Below are positions 23,518 through 32,299 of a stretch of DNA of 42,003 bases, piece after piece (position 1 is the first letter of the stretch; each line of letters opens with the position of its first letter). Below the pieces are notes generated by a model. It saw nothing but the letters and a program-made list of their open reading frames with translations. It had not been told where the DNA came from and did no database searches. Position numbers and translations under genes: made by a program. The stretch lies in the NCBI GenBank assembly GCA_029263215.1, contig JAJCXY010000096.1, positions 1 through 42,003 of the forward strand, written 5' to 3'. Source of the DNA: Acidimicrobiales bacterium (GTDB lineage Bacteria; Actinomycetota; Acidimicrobiia; Acidimicrobiales; Aldehydirespiratoraceae).

Positions 23518-24480
23518 ATGGCCGACGACAATCGACGCACGATCCCACGGCCCCAGCTTGCCCGCGACCCGAAGTTCGACGAGCTCAGCCCCGAGGTGGG
23601 CGAGATCGATGAGGAGGCTCTGGGCGATCTGTTCGAGGACGATCCCGACCATGCGCTGTCGATGCTTGCCGATATGCGAACAGCCACCGATCCGGCTCTC
23701 GCCGCCTTGGCCTCGCGCCTGGCCGGTCGACTCGTGCTCGATGTGGCCCGCGTGGGCCCGGTCCAGGCCCGAGGAATCGGACGGATGGCATCGTCACCCG
23801 CCGATCGGGCCGAGGGCGATCTCGACATCGACCGGAGCCTCGACGCACTCGTCGCCGCCCGCGGCACCAACTCCGCGGTCGATCCCGAACGGCTGATGGT
23901 GCGCCACTGGACCCGGCCGTCCACCGCGGTGGCCCTGGTGGTGGATCGCAGCGGATCCATGAGCGGCCGGCGCCTGGCGACGGCTGCGGTGGCGGCAGCA
24001 GCCTGCGCCCACCGCGCCCCCATCGACTGGTCGGTGCTGGCCTTCGCCGACCGGATCATCGCGGTGAAATCCCAAGACGACGCCCGGTCCACCACCTCGG
24101 TGGTGGATGATCTGTTGCGCCTTCGGGGACGGGGCACCACCGACCTCGGAGGCGCGCTCCAGGCGGCGGCCCGTCAACTCGATCGTTCGCGGGCAAAGCG
24201 CCGAATCACCATCCTGATGTCGGACTGTCGGGCCACCACCGGGGGCGACGCGGTGGCGGTGGCTCACCGCCTCGACGAATTGTGCATTCTGGCTCCGGCC
24301 GACGACTGCGACGACGCCGTCGAGTTTGCTTCCCTGGTCGGTGCTCGGATCGCCGACATCGACGGGCCGTCGGGCATTCCGATCGCGATCCAGCATCTCC
24401 TCGAAGGAAGCCCGCTGAGTCGCCCGATTCCTACGCGGTCTGGGGACCCCGAATCAGTTGGCCGGGACGCTCCCCGGTGA
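23518..24480 (+). CDS. VWA-domain protein (MoxR partner), N-terminus unclear
   Basis: 320 aa from ATG 23518. The central von Willebrand A domain carries the MIDAS motif DRSGSMSGRR (~143-152), GTTDLGGAL and SDCRATTGGD. The N-terminal ~110 residues are acidic and helical, as in MoxR-associated VWA proteins. The start is unresolved: a frame start GTG 23389 lies deep in moxR, and an out-of-frame ATG at 23433 (MAKREKQQPRKGRLRR) looks like a natural basic N-terminus but ends at a TGA at 23499. A shift at AAGGGG near 23463 would join the two. The 3' end overlaps the convergent amidohydrolase gene by 50 bp. Confidence 0.8.
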   Translation: MADDNRRTIPRPQLARDPKFDELSPEVGEIDEEALGDLFEDDPDHALSMLADMRTATDPALAALASRLAGRLVLDVARVGPVQARGIGRMASSPADRAEGDLDIDRSLDALVAARGTNSAVDPERLMVRHWTRPSTAVALVVDRSGSMSGRRLATAAVAAAACAHRAPIDWSVLAFADRIIAVKSQDDARSTTSVVDDLLRLRGRGTTDLGGALQAAARQLDRSRAKRRITILMSDCRATTGGDAVAVAHRLDELCILAPADDCDDAVEFASLVGARIADIDGPSGIPIAIQHLLEGSPLSRPIPTRSGDPESVGRDAPR

Positions 24481-26134
24481 ACTCGTCGCCGATCACGGTG
24501 ACCGCGCCGCGACAGATGGTGGCGCCGTAGCCACTCGCCTTTTGGACGAATCGTTTGGCCCCGGTGGGGAGATCAGCCGCCAGATGAGGCAGCTCCACAC
24601 TGAGCTGATCCATGTCGATCACATTGAGGTCGGCTCTGAGCCCGGGAACTATCAGGCCGCGATCGGCGAGTCCGTAGAGTTCGGCGGTCTGGCGGGTCTG
24701 ACGGTGCACCATCCACTCCAGCGGGAGCTTGTCGCCGCGAACACGGTCGCGGGCCCAGAACTGGAGCATGAAGGTGGGCATGCCGCCATCGGCGATCGTG
24801 CCGCAATGGGCTCCCGCATCGGCGAGACCCATCCTCGTGTGGGGATGCTGGTGGAGCTCCCAGAGGTGGTCGAGATTGTGGTTGGAGTAGTTGAACAGGG
24901 GGAAGTACAACAGGCCACGGCCGTCTTCGGTCATCAGGTGGTCGTAGGCGACCTCGGCTGGATCGAGTCCGTTTCGGGCGGCGATCTCGGCGCACGACTG
25001 CGAAGGCTCGGGTTCGTAGTCGGCTTCGCCGGCGAAGGGATACATCTTGTCCCAACTCCGGGTGATGGAGGTGATGAAGTCGCTCCACACCGCAGGAGTG
25101 TCGGCGATCATCGCCGACCTCACATCGTCGCGGCGGAGATGGCCGAGGCGTTCGTCGTCGGACAACTGGGCGATCAGGCCCCAGGTGGGGGTGAGCATGA
25201 ACGGGTTGACCGTCGCCGCCCATGCCTCGAGGATTCCGACCGGGCGGCCCGACACCTGGGCCAGCACCTCCAGTCCATCGGCGTGGGCCTGCTCCATCAG
25301 GGAGAGGTCTTCGCGCCAGAGGTCGGGGGCGTAGTCGGGCTGGTTGAGATTGAAGATCACCTTCTCGCCGGTGGTGGCTGCCACGGCGCGGAGCCAACCG
25401 AAAGAGTCGGGGACGTCGGCGTGGTGCAGGGCCGCCTGGAACACGCCGTGCCCGGCGGCGCGAATCGCCCCTGCGATCGCCATGAGCTCGTCGGTGGAGG
25501 CGAAGGTGCCGGGCACCAGCTCTCCGTCGACCGACTTGTGAAGCGGGGTGCGCGATGTGGAGAACCCGAGCGCTCCCACTTCGAGGGCTTCGCGTGTGAG
25601 ACGGGCCATCGTGATGATCTCGTCGTCGGTGGGGTCCTCCAGTGCCCGATCGGCCATCACGTAGGCCCTCAACGCGCCGTGAGGGATCTGGGTGCCGAGG
25701 TCCAGAGTCCAACGGCGTTCGGACAGGGCGTTCATGTATTCCGGGAAGGTCTCCCAGTCCCACTGGATGCCGTCGGTGAGCGCGGCGCCGGGGATGTCTT
25801 CCACACCTTCCATGAGCTGGATGAGGGTGTCGCGGCGATCGGGAGAAGCCGGTGCGAACCCGACCCCGCAGTTGCCCATCACCGCGGAGGTGACTCCGTG
25901 CCATCCCGATGGGGTGAGGTCGGGGTCCCATGTGGCTTGGGCGTCGTAGTGGGTGTGGGTGTCGACGAAGCCGGGGGTGACGACCCGGCCGTCGGCATCG
26001 ATCTCCCTCGTGCCGGCGCCGATGTCGGCCCCCACCGCGACGATCTGCTCGCCGTCGATCGCGATGTCGCCAGCGAAGCCAGGGTTGCCGGAGCCGTCGA
26101 TGATCTGGCCGTTTCGAATGACAAGGTCATGCAT
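24431..26134 (-). CDS. Amidohydrolase, N-acyl-D-amino-acid deacylase-like
   Basis: 567-aa zinc amidohydrolase of the D-aminoacylase/dihydroorotase superfamily. The metal pair is [12 protein letters not shown] (~56-67); GNCGVGFAP (~89-97) is the Cys-containing metal-ligand loop typical of D-aminoacylases; further ligands are probably in [10 protein letters not shown] (~421-430). In this family the enzyme hydrolyses N-acyl or N-carbamoyl D-amino acids; the substrate here is unknown. Start at ATG 26134 (conserved [16 protein letters not shown]). It lies on the opposite strand inside the mft locus, between the VWA gene and mftF, and its start is 40 bp from that of mftF (divergent). Confidence 0.92.
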   Translation of the reverse strand: MHDLVIRNGQIIDGSGNPGFAGDIAIDGEQIVAVGADIGAGTREIDADGRVVTPGFVDTHTHYDAQATWDPDLTPSGWHGVTSAVMGNCGVGFAPASPDRRDTLIQLMEGVEDIPGAALTDGIQWDWETFPEYMNALSERRWTLDLGTQIPHGALRAYVMADRALEDPTDDEIITMARLTREALEVGALGFSTSRTPLHKSVDGELVPGTFASTDELMAIAGAIRAAGHGVFQAALHHADVPDSFGWLRAVAATTGEKVIFNLNQPDYAPDLWREDLSLMEQAHADGLEVLAQVSGRPVGILEAWAATVNPFMLTPTWGLIAQLSDDERLGHLRRDDVRSAMIADTPAVWSDFITSITRSWDKMYPFAGEADYEPEPSQSCAEIAARNGLDPAEVAYDHLMTEDGRGLLYFPLFNYSNHNLDHLWELHQHPHTRMGLADAGAHCGTIADGGMPTFMLQFWARDRVRGDKLPLEWMVHRQTRQTAELYGLADRGLIVPGLRADLNVIDMDQLSVELPHLAADLPTGAKRFVQKASGYGATICRGAVTVIGDEFTGERPGQLIRGPQTA

Positions 26135-26161
26135 GGGCGAGAGGCTATGCGGTCTGCCCGC

Positions 26162-26167
26162 TACGGT
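26162..26167 (+). promoter_or_regulatory. -10 element (TACGGT), leaderless mftF
   Basis: TACGGT ends 7 nt before GTG 26175, with no ribosome binding site between, the same spacing as at 6472 and 11384. This gives mftF its own promoter, separate from the mftD-mftE unit. Confidence 0.55.
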
Positions 26168-26174
26168 CCTGACG

Positions 26175-27593
26175 GTGGATGAGATCAGTGCTGATCCCGG
26201 TTTGCGCATCACTGAGGACGGACGGGTGCTTATCGGTGGGGCGCCGCTGACGGTGCTTCGGCTCTCAGCCCAGGGCGCCGCCCTGGTGGCGCAGTGGTTC
26301 GCCGGTGTCGGGGTCGGTGAGAGCGCTTCGCAAAGGGCGCTCGCCCGGCGACTGCTCGACGCCGGCTTGGCTCATCCCCAACCGGGGCCGCGTCGTGCTA
26401 CGGACGTCACCATCGTGGTCCCGGTGAAGGACGACCTCGCCGGACTCGAGCGCTGCCTGAAGAGGCTCTCCGCAGGTGGGGCAAGTGTTTCGGTGCTGGT
26501 GGTGGACGACGGGTCCACCGCGGCCGCTCAGGTGAGGACACTCGTCGACGATCACGGTGCCCGGCTCGTTCGCCGGGAGACCTCCGGTGGTCCGGGCGTG
26601 GCCCGCAACGCCGGGCTGGCGGAAGTCGATACAGAACTCGTGGTCTTTGTCGACGCTGATGTCGAGGGCACCGCGGAGTGGCTCCAGGCACTTGTCGGTC
26701 ACTTCGATGATCCTGCCGTGGTGGCGGTTGCCCCGCGAGTGCGAAGCCGGCCCGGTCCCGGGTTGCGCGACCGTTACGAGCGCGAACACAGCCCTCTCGA
26801 CCTGGGCGCGAGTCCATCGATCGTCGGTCCGGGCCGCGCGGTGGCCTACGTGCCGACCGCGGCGCTGGTGGTGCGCCGAGGCGATGTCGTTTCGATCGGT
26901 GGGTTCGACACCGAACTCCGGTTCGGCGAGGACGTCGATCTCATCTGGCGTCTCGTGGCGGCGGGAGGGATTGTGCGTTACGACCCGAGCGTGGAGGTTG
27001 TTCACGCGCCGCGGGAGTCGTGGCCCTCCTGGCTGGCTCAGCGGTTCGGCTACGGATCGTCGGCCGCATCGCTCAGCCGTCGCCACGGCCGCAAGGTCGC
27101 ACCTGCGCGCTGCTCACCTTGGAGCATGATTTCCTGGGGTGCGGCGGCGGGAGGGCATCCCCTGATCGGCGTCGGTGTGGCAGCAGGGTCGTCGGCTGCC
27201 CTGATGAGCAAGCTCGGCGACATTTCTCATCCCGCCAAGCATGCGGCTCGGCTGGCCGGAGCAGGACATCTCCACGCCGGCCGTGGACTTGCCCGGGCTC
27301 TCACCAGGGTCTGGTGGCCGCTGGCCGTCGTCGCCACGCTGGCGTGTCGTCGCTTGCGCCCGGCGATCGCGACTGCGGCGGTTGTCCCCGCCGCGTGGGA
27401 CTGGGTGGCCGGACGCCGGCCCGCCGATCCGGTTCGATCGGTGGCTTTGAGCATCGTTGACGACCTGGCCTACGGCACCGGAGTGTGGGCCGGCATGATC
27501 CGAGAGAAGACCGCCGAGCCGCTGGTCCCGGATCTGGTGAACTGGCCCGGTTCGAGGTCAGCGGCCGATGACACTACGGTCAGCGACCGATGA
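26175..27593 (+). CDS. mftF: Mycofactocin glycosyltransferase MftF
   Basis: 472-aa GT2 enzyme that adds beta-1,4-glucose units to (pre)mycofactocin in mycobacteria. The N-terminal ~75 residues (DPGLRITEDGRVLIGGAPLTVLRLS) are the MftF-specific domain. The GT-A core has TIVVPVKDD (~81-89), SVLVVDDGST (~107-116), the DxD in ELVVFVDADVEG (~155-166) and the base in FDTELRFGEDVDLIWRL (~250-266). A C-terminal hydrophobic region (~320-340 and ~385-400) suggests membrane association. Start GTG 26175 is leaderless-type; upstream frame belongs to the divergent amidohydrolase. Stop overlaps the next gene start (ATGA). Confidence 0.95.
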   Translation: MDEISADPGLRITEDGRVLIGGAPLTVLRLSAQGAALVAQWFAGVGVGESASQRALARRLLDAGLAHPQPGPRRATDVTIVVPVKDDLAGLERCLKRLSAGGASVSVLVVDDGSTAAAQVRTLVDDHGARLVRRETSGGPGVARNAGLAEVDTELVVFVDADVEGTAEWLQALVGHFDDPAVVAVAPRVRSRPGPGLRDRYEREHSPLDLGASPSIVGPGRAVAYVPTAALVVRRGDVVSIGGFDTELRFGEDVDLIWRLVAAGGIVRYDPSVEVVHAPRESWPSWLAQRFGYGSSAASLSRRHGRKVAPARCSPWSMISWGAAAGGHPLIGVGVAAGSSAALMSKLGDISHPAKHAARLAGAGHLHAGRGLARALTRVWWPLAVVATLACRRLRPAIATAAVVPAAWDWVAGRRPADPVRSVALSIVDDLAYGTGVWAGMIREKTAEPLVPDLVNWPGSRSAADDTTVSDR

Positions 27594-28708
27594 GAACAGT
27601 CATTCCCGAACGTATCGATGCACTCCTCGAACGCTGTCGACGCGAGATCGACGAAGGAAGGATTCCCGGCTGCCAGGTGGCTGTCGGGTTCGAACGCGAA
27701 CTGGTGTTGTTCGAGGCCCTGGGCGAGGTGAGCCTCGATCAACGTTTCCACCTCTACTCGGCGGTGAAACCCACGGTGAGCCTCACCGTCCTCGAGTTGG
27801 CGGCGGAGGGTCTGATCGACCTCGATGCACCGGTTTCGTCCCTGCTGACCCGGTTCGTGGGTGGGGGCAAGGACGCCATCACTGTGTCGCAGGTGTTGTT
27901 GCACGCCGGCGGTTTCCCCCACGCACCCATGGGGCCCCGAACGTTTTCGGATCGACCGGCGCGGCTCGCCCGGTACGCCGGCTGGCGCACCACGTGGGAG
28001 CCGGGGAGCCGATACGAGTATCACGCGTCGTCAGGCCACTGGGTGCTGGCCGATCTGATCCAGGAAGTCACCGGCCGCCACCACGCCGACGTCGTGACCG
28101 AACGGGTGATGGAACCAGCAGGGTTGAGTCGATGGCTGGCCATCGACGAAGGCGACCAACACGACGTGGTCGACGTGGTGAGTGTCGGTAGGCCGCCCGA
28201 CCCCGCGGTGTATCGCGAGAAGTTCGGCATCGATCTCCCCGCCAGCGAGGTCACCGATGAGGCCCTGCTCGCGTTCAACGACCCCGCGGTCCGTGCTGCC
28301 GGTCACCCCGGTGGAGGTGGCATCGCCAGTGCCGCCGACCTCGCTCTCTGGTATCAGGCCATCCTTCACGACGACGGACAGATACTCCGACCCGACGTCA
28401 AGACAGACGCTCTCACCACCGTCCGCCAGACCCACCGCGACTGGCTCGACTGTCCGGCCGAACGAACCCATGCCTTCACCCTCGGCGGCAACGACGGCCT
28501 CACCGTGTTGCGCGGTTTCGGCCACACCACTGGCCCCCGCACCTTCGGCCATGGCGGAGCGAAAGGGCAACGGGGCTGGGCCGACCCGGACACTGGCCTC
28601 TCGCTGGGCTTCGTTACCCACGGCTTGGATCTCGACGAACTCGTTCACGCCCACAGAGGCGCGGCGATCTCCACCAAGGCCGGCGAGCTCACGACACCCG
28701 TCGGTTAG
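27590..28708 (+). CDS. Serine hydrolase, class C beta-lactamase/esterase family
   Basis: 372-aa protein of the beta-lactamase/D,D-carboxypeptidase/EstB fold. The SxxK nucleophile motif is FHLYSAVKPTV (Ser58-Lys61); the YxN-like motif is YEYHASSGHW (~143-152), without Asn; the third motif reads FGHGGAKGQRG (~321-331), in place of HTG/KTG. The motif set fits esterases or amidases rather than antibiotic resistance. No signal peptide is seen, so it is probably cytoplasmic. Its start overlaps mftF (ATGA), so the two are translationally coupled; a role in processing glycosylated mycofactocin is possible but unsupported. It overlaps the convergent MFS gene by 20 bp. Confidence 0.88.
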   Translation: MRTVIPERIDALLERCRREIDEGRIPGCQVAVGFERELVLFEALGEVSLDQRFHLYSAVKPTVSLTVLELAAEGLIDLDAPVSSLLTRFVGGGKDAITVSQVLLHAGGFPHAPMGPRTFSDRPARLARYAGWRTTWEPGSRYEYHASSGHWVLADLIQEVTGRHHADVVTERVMEPAGLSRWLAIDEGDQHDVVDVVSVGRPPDPAVYREKFGIDLPASEVTDEALLAFNDPAVRAAGHPGGGGIASAADLALWYQAILHDDGQILRPDVKTDALTTVRQTHRDWLDCPAERTHAFTLGGNDGLTVLRGFGHTTGPRTFGHGGAKGQRGWADPDTGLSLGFVTHGLDLDELVHAHRGAAISTKAGELTTPVG

Positions 28709-29867
28709 CTTCTGCTTCCCATCTCACCGCGGCCCAGATGAATGACATGGTGACCACGATCGCCGCGGATATGGGCACCGCGATGTCGACCCCGTGATTC
28801 TCGGCGAAGATGCCGATCGAGGCGGGGATGACGATTGCCCCCATCGACGACGCGGCCAGCTGATAACCGACCTGTCGGGGCGCTCGCTCCTCGTCGAGAT
28901 AGCGGGGCGTCAACAACACCGCGAAGGGGAACATCGCCGAGAAGCAAACCCCCAGCACGGGTAGTGCCAATCCGCCGAGGCTTCCGGGATCCAGCCAGAA
29001 GAAGACAGCGGCCACTATCGCGCCGGCCGAGGCTCGGCTCATACCGCTCGCCGGATCGACCCGATCGCCGAAGGCCGCCAACGCCAGCCGACCGACGGTC
29101 ATGCCGACCCAGAACGACGCGGCCAACACACCCGCCGCCACCTCGCTCACGCCTCGCCCTTCGGTGAGGACGGTGTAGCTCCAGCCGCCGATGGCGATCT
29201 CCACTCCGACGTAGAGGCCGAACCACACGAGGAGGCCCGAGGCGACAAGTGCCGGACGGTGAGCCGAAGCTACTTGTTGGGTGTCGGCGCTCGCCGAGCA
29301 GGATGCCGTGGCGAAACCGGCCCGGCCGCGGATCACCGTTGCCGCGACGGCGAACTGAACGACCAGCAGGACGAGGAACGGGCCCCGCCAGCTGATCTGG
29401 TTGGCTATGAACGCGGTAGCCAACAATGGGCCGCCGGTGGCGCCCAGTCCGTAGGCGGTATGCAGGGCACCCATCTCCCGGGGGCCGGCAGCCAACGCCA
29501 CCCAAGAGTTGGCGGTGGCGTCGGTGAGACCGTTGCCGCTGCCTACCAACACGAACCCGGCCAAAGCCATCCACCACGCCGGGGCCGTGGCCACAACCAG
29601 CACTCCCACCACCGCGGTCGAGGTGCCAAAGGAAAGTGTCGAGGCGATGCCGCGGCGGTCAGATACATGACCCGAAGCTGCGCTGGCCACCAGATAGCCG
29701 CCGGACAGGGAGGCGAAGATCATGCCGAAACTCGGGTTGCCGCGATCGAAGGTGTCGCGCAGGTCGGGCCACACCGTTCCGAGCAAGCCGTCTGTCAGCC
29801 CGAGCGCCACGAAGGCAACAAGCGTGATCAGCAACGCGGGGCGCGACGATCGGTGACCGCCTCCCAT
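28689..29867 (-). CDS. Major facilitator superfamily transporter
   Basis: 392-aa permease with about 12 TM helices. The loop 2-3 motif A is present as GHVSDRRGIAST (~66-77), and the second half repeats it weakly (FGDRVDPASG, ~265-275). It resembles the small FucP/drug-type MFS sets (YNR_MFS-like). Substrate unknown. Start at ATG 29867 is chosen at the start of helix 1 (LLITLVAFVALGLTDGLLG); no ribosome binding site is visible. It begins 10 bp after the crotonase stop, so the two form an operon with translation probably coupled. Confidence 0.9.
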   Translation of the reverse strand: MGGGHRSSRPALLITLVAFVALGLTDGLLGTVWPDLRDTFDRGNPSFGMIFASLSGGYLVASAASGHVSDRRGIASTLSFGTSTAVVGVLVVATAPAWWMALAGFVLVGSGNGLTDATANSWVALAAGPREMGALHTAYGLGATGGPLLATAFIANQISWRGPFLVLLVVQFAVAATVIRGRAGFATASCSASADTQQVASAHRPALVASGLLVWFGLYVGVEIAIGGWSYTVLTEGRGVSEVAAGVLAASFWVGMTVGRLALAAFGDRVDPASGMSRASAGAIVAAVFFWLDPGSLGGLALPVLGVCFSAMFPFAVLLTPRYLDEERAPRQVGYQLAASSMGAIVIPASIGIFAENHGVDIAVPISAAIVVTMSFIWAAVRWEAEANRRVS

Positions 29868-29877
29868 GTTCAAGTGT

Positions 29878-30654
29878 TCAGCGCCCCCGCTTGGCGAGGT
29901 AGGACGCTGCCACCTCACGTGATTCGGGATCGTGAAGAGCGTTGACGAGGGCGTCGGCGTCGGACCACGCGAACCGGGTCGACACCAAGGCCTCGGCCGC
30001 GGCATCGACCGCTCTCAGCGTGGCCCGCAGAGTGAGAGAAGACTTCGCTGCCAGTGATGCGGCCAACTCCTCGACCTCGGCGGTGAGGTCTGAGTCGGGC
30101 ACCACCCGGTTGAGGAATCCGAGCTGGATTGCCTCGCTCGACGAGAAGGGGCGACATGTCATGACGAGGTCGCGCGTTGCCGCTGGCCCGATCTCTCTCA
30201 CCAGGCGCGGTATTCCTCCCCATGCGAGAGGGATGCCGAGATCGACCTCCGGGATCACGAAACGGGTCGTCTCCGCGGCCACCCTCAGATCGCAGGCACC
30301 TGCCAGCACCACACCGCCACCTACACAGTGCCCGTGGACCGCCGCGATCGTCACCGAGTTCATGCCCTCGATCGCCTCGGCCATTAAGCGCCCCGAGTCG
30401 GCGCCATCGCGCGCCATGCCCTCCGACGAATCGGTGAAGGCAGCGAGATCGGCGCCTGCGGTGAAGGCGCGTCCTTCGCCGCTCACGATCACCACCAACA
30501 CGTCGGGCTGGGCGTCGAACCAGGCTGCGGCCTCCGCCAACTCCTCGAGGCACTGGGTCGAGAGAGGGTTCAACTTGTCGGGTCGGGCGAGGGTCAGCCG
30601 GCCGATCCGGCCTTCGATCGATATGCGCACGGTCTCGGGGGTGAAGGTCGTCAT
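29878..30654 (-). CDS. Enoyl-CoA hydratase/isomerase family protein (second copy)
   Basis: 258-aa crotonase. Oxyanion hole elements are GRAFTAGADLAAF (~62-74) and HGHCVGGGVVLAG (~107-119); the acidic segment is FVIPEVDLGIPLAWGGIPRL (~134-153), with the family Glu in PEV; the second catalytic Glu position carries Gly. The exact acyl-CoA substrate is not predictable. Start ATG 30654 lies 7 nt behind a perfect 12-bp hairpin (30662-30688) and has no ribosome binding site. It leads an operon with the MFS gene. It is not a close copy of the crotonase at 5680-6456. Confidence 0.92.
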   Translation of the reverse strand: MTTFTPETVRISIEGRIGRLTLARPDKLNPLSTQCLEELAEAAAWFDAQPDVLVVIVSGEGRAFTAGADLAAFTDSSEGMARDGADSGRLMAEAIEGMNSVTIAAVHGHCVGGGVVLAGACDLRVAAETTRFVIPEVDLGIPLAWGGIPRLVREIGPAATRDLVMTCRPFSSSEAIQLGFLNRVVPDSDLTAEVEELAASLAAKSSLTLRATLRAVDAAAEALVSTRFAWSDADALVNALHDPESREVAASYLAKRGR

Positions 30655-30661
30655 GACGCGA

Positions 30662-30688
30662 CGATGCCACGCCCGAGGCGTGGCATCG
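30662..30688 (-). terminator. 12-bp perfect hairpin between ATPase and crotonase genes
   Basis: CGATGCCACGCC (30662-30673) and GGCGTGGCATCG (30677-30688) pair perfectly around CGA. It stands 7 nt before the crotonase start and 79 nt after the ATPase stop. Without a T-run it is either a Rho-independent terminator of weak type or a structured 5' UTR that would hide the start codon. Confidence 0.6.
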
Positions 30689-30709
30689 AAACCAGTCGCA
30701 AAGATTTCT

Positions 30710-30787
30710 GTCAGGCGAGGTTGTTGTTGCTCGCCTTGTCAGGCGATGTTGTTGATGCCCGCCTTGTCAGGCGACGTTGATCGTCTG
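30710..30787. repeat. 28-bp tandem repeat over the 3' end of the ATPase gene
   Basis: Two full 28-bp units (30710-30737, 30738-30765) and a partial third (from 30766). Read on the minus strand, each unit ends with codons such as AACxTCGCC then TGA: the gene's own last codons plus stop, repeated twice downstream. Units 1 and 2 differ at a few positions, so the duplication is not recent. Confidence 0.85.
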
Positions 30788-32092
30788 CGTTCCGTTGTTG
30801 GAACTCGGCTCATCGGCTGGTGTCGGCTCGAGGATTGACAGGTCTCCGGTCATCGCCTCCAGGCGGGCCCAGTCGGCAACGTCGCTGTCCTCGGTGAGGA
30901 ACACGATCTGCTGGCTCTCCGACGACCGCACCAGCATCTCCAACAGAGGTGCCTTCAGCGAGGGGTCGAGTCCGTTGAGCGAATCGTCGAGCACGAGAGG
31001 CAGGCTCTCGCCGGCCGGTCCGATCGAGCGCACGTTCTCGAGTCGGTTCACCAGAGCATGAGCCAATCCGGCGATCTGGTCGTCGTCGGTATCGACTGCG
31101 AGCGGAGTGGCGCTGATGGCCGACACATCCTGCATGCGGCGACCCGCAGTCTCGATTTCGTCGCGGTGTTCATGGGCCCACTCGGGCACGATGTCGCCGG
31201 CCAGGGCAAACCATTGAGCCATTGCCGCCTCATGCTCTGCTCCGGCCTCCACCAGGCGGCGGCGAGCCTGCTCGCTGTCGAGCAGGCCGTTGACTCGCTG
31301 GAGGTGGAAGCCGAGGTACGACTCGGCGCCGGCCAGAGCGAGGGCTGCGCTCTCTGCCTTGCGGGCACTCTGCATGCGCTGGTGCTGAACGAACGACAGG
31401 GCGGTAACGGCGGCAGCGACGATGATCCACACCATCGCCGCAACACGGCCGACGAACATCGCAGTGGGGACGGCCGAGAGCGCGGCTACGGCGCCGGCCA
31501 CGAAGGAGATCTTCCGGAACCGTTCTGCTCGGGCCTGGGCATCTTCGAAGCGCTGATGCTGTTCTTCGATCTGGGCCACCACGGCTGCGTCCTCGGGTGC
31601 CGAGCCGCTGGCTTCGGCTTCGGAATCGAGCGCGTGCTGGGCTTCGGCGACGCGGGCCGCGAGGTCCCAGAGAATGTCGGGGTCGACCCCGGCGAGGCGG
31701 CGGATGATCTGGTCGTGATGGGTGCTGGTGGTGAGATCCGACGATGTCAGCCTCAGGGCCCGACGGGCCGAACGAGTGTCGAGGCCGGCTACCGACAGCA
31801 GGTCGATATGGCCGTGCTGATCCGCGAAGCGACTGCTGACGTCGGCGGCAGCTTCTACATTGATGACTCGGGCGCGGGCGCCGTGGGGGCGGAAGATGGC
31901 GAAGCGGTTGCCATTGTCGGCCGCTACCTCGGCGTGGACACCGGGTCGACTCGAACTCAGTGAACCGACCAGTTCGCTGATGAGCCCCTCCCGCTCCAGG
32001 CGCCCCACTCCGGAAATCACGGTGAGTCGGGGGTGGAAGTCCAGCGAGAAGGTGTTCTCGTCTGCCTCAATGACCAATCGCTCGAATCGCAT
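30767..32092 (-). CDS. Membrane-spanning SMC/ABC-like ATPase lacking Walker A
   Basis: 441 aa. The N-terminal strand reads MRFERLVIEADENTFSLDFH then RLTVISGVGRLEREGLI (~22-38), where a RecF/SMC-type protein would have GxxGxGK[ST]; here the Lys and Ser/Thr are absent. The C-terminal half keeps a Walker B/signature-like block LPLVLDDSLNGLDPSLKAPLLEML (~364-387) and the switch region QQIVFLTED (~395-402). The middle has charged helices (~140-195) and two TM segments (~196-236). I infer an SMC-like ATPase-derived protein held in the membrane, probably not ATP-hydrolysing in the usual way. Function unknown. Start Met 32092 is set by the alignment of the first strand. Confidence 0.7.
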   Translation of the reverse strand: MRFERLVIEADENTFSLDFHPRLTVISGVGRLEREGLISELVGSLSSSRPGVHAEVAADNGNRFAIFRPHGARARVINVEAAADVSSRFADQHGHIDLLSVAGLDTRSARRALRLTSSDLTTSTHHDQIIRRLAGVDPDILWDLAARVAEAQHALDSEAEASGSAPEDAAVVAQIEEQHQRFEDAQARAERFRKISFVAGAVAALSAVPTAMFVGRVAAMVWIIVAAAVTALSFVQHQRMQSARKAESAALALAGAESYLGFHLQRVNGLLDSEQARRRLVEAGAEHEAAMAQWFALAGDIVPEWAHEHRDEIETAGRRMQDVSAISATPLAVDTDDDQIAGLAHALVNRLENVRSIGPAGESLPLVLDDSLNGLDPSLKAPLLEMLVRSSESQQIVFLTEDSDVADWARLEAMTGDLSILEPTPADEPSSNNGTQTINVA

Positions 32093-32299
32093 ACTGTCCA
32101 GTTCGGCGCGTGGAGTACGAGACTTGAGTCGAATGACCCAATCGCGTGGGGCATAGGGACCAGAGTGACATGCCTTGGCGATGTGGCCTGGGGTGAACAG
32201 TGACACGCGCGGGCCGACAGGTTGGAGTCGTGGGGTCGGCGTGGCATCATTGCCCACGCTTCATGTCGCGGTCGCAGGTCGATCCGTGGCGCGGTGCAG

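Noticed and set aside
24458..26182. 574-aa open frame on the plus strand opposite the amidohydrolase gene
   Set aside because: It is the antisense of a well-supported amidohydrolase; composition is His/Val/Gly-rich shadow type with no recognisable domain.
27590..28708. Serine hydrolase as an antibiotic-resistance beta-lactamase
   Set aside because: The second and third motifs deviate (no YxN Asn, HGG in place of KTG/HTG) and no signal peptide is present; an esterase/amidase role is more likely.
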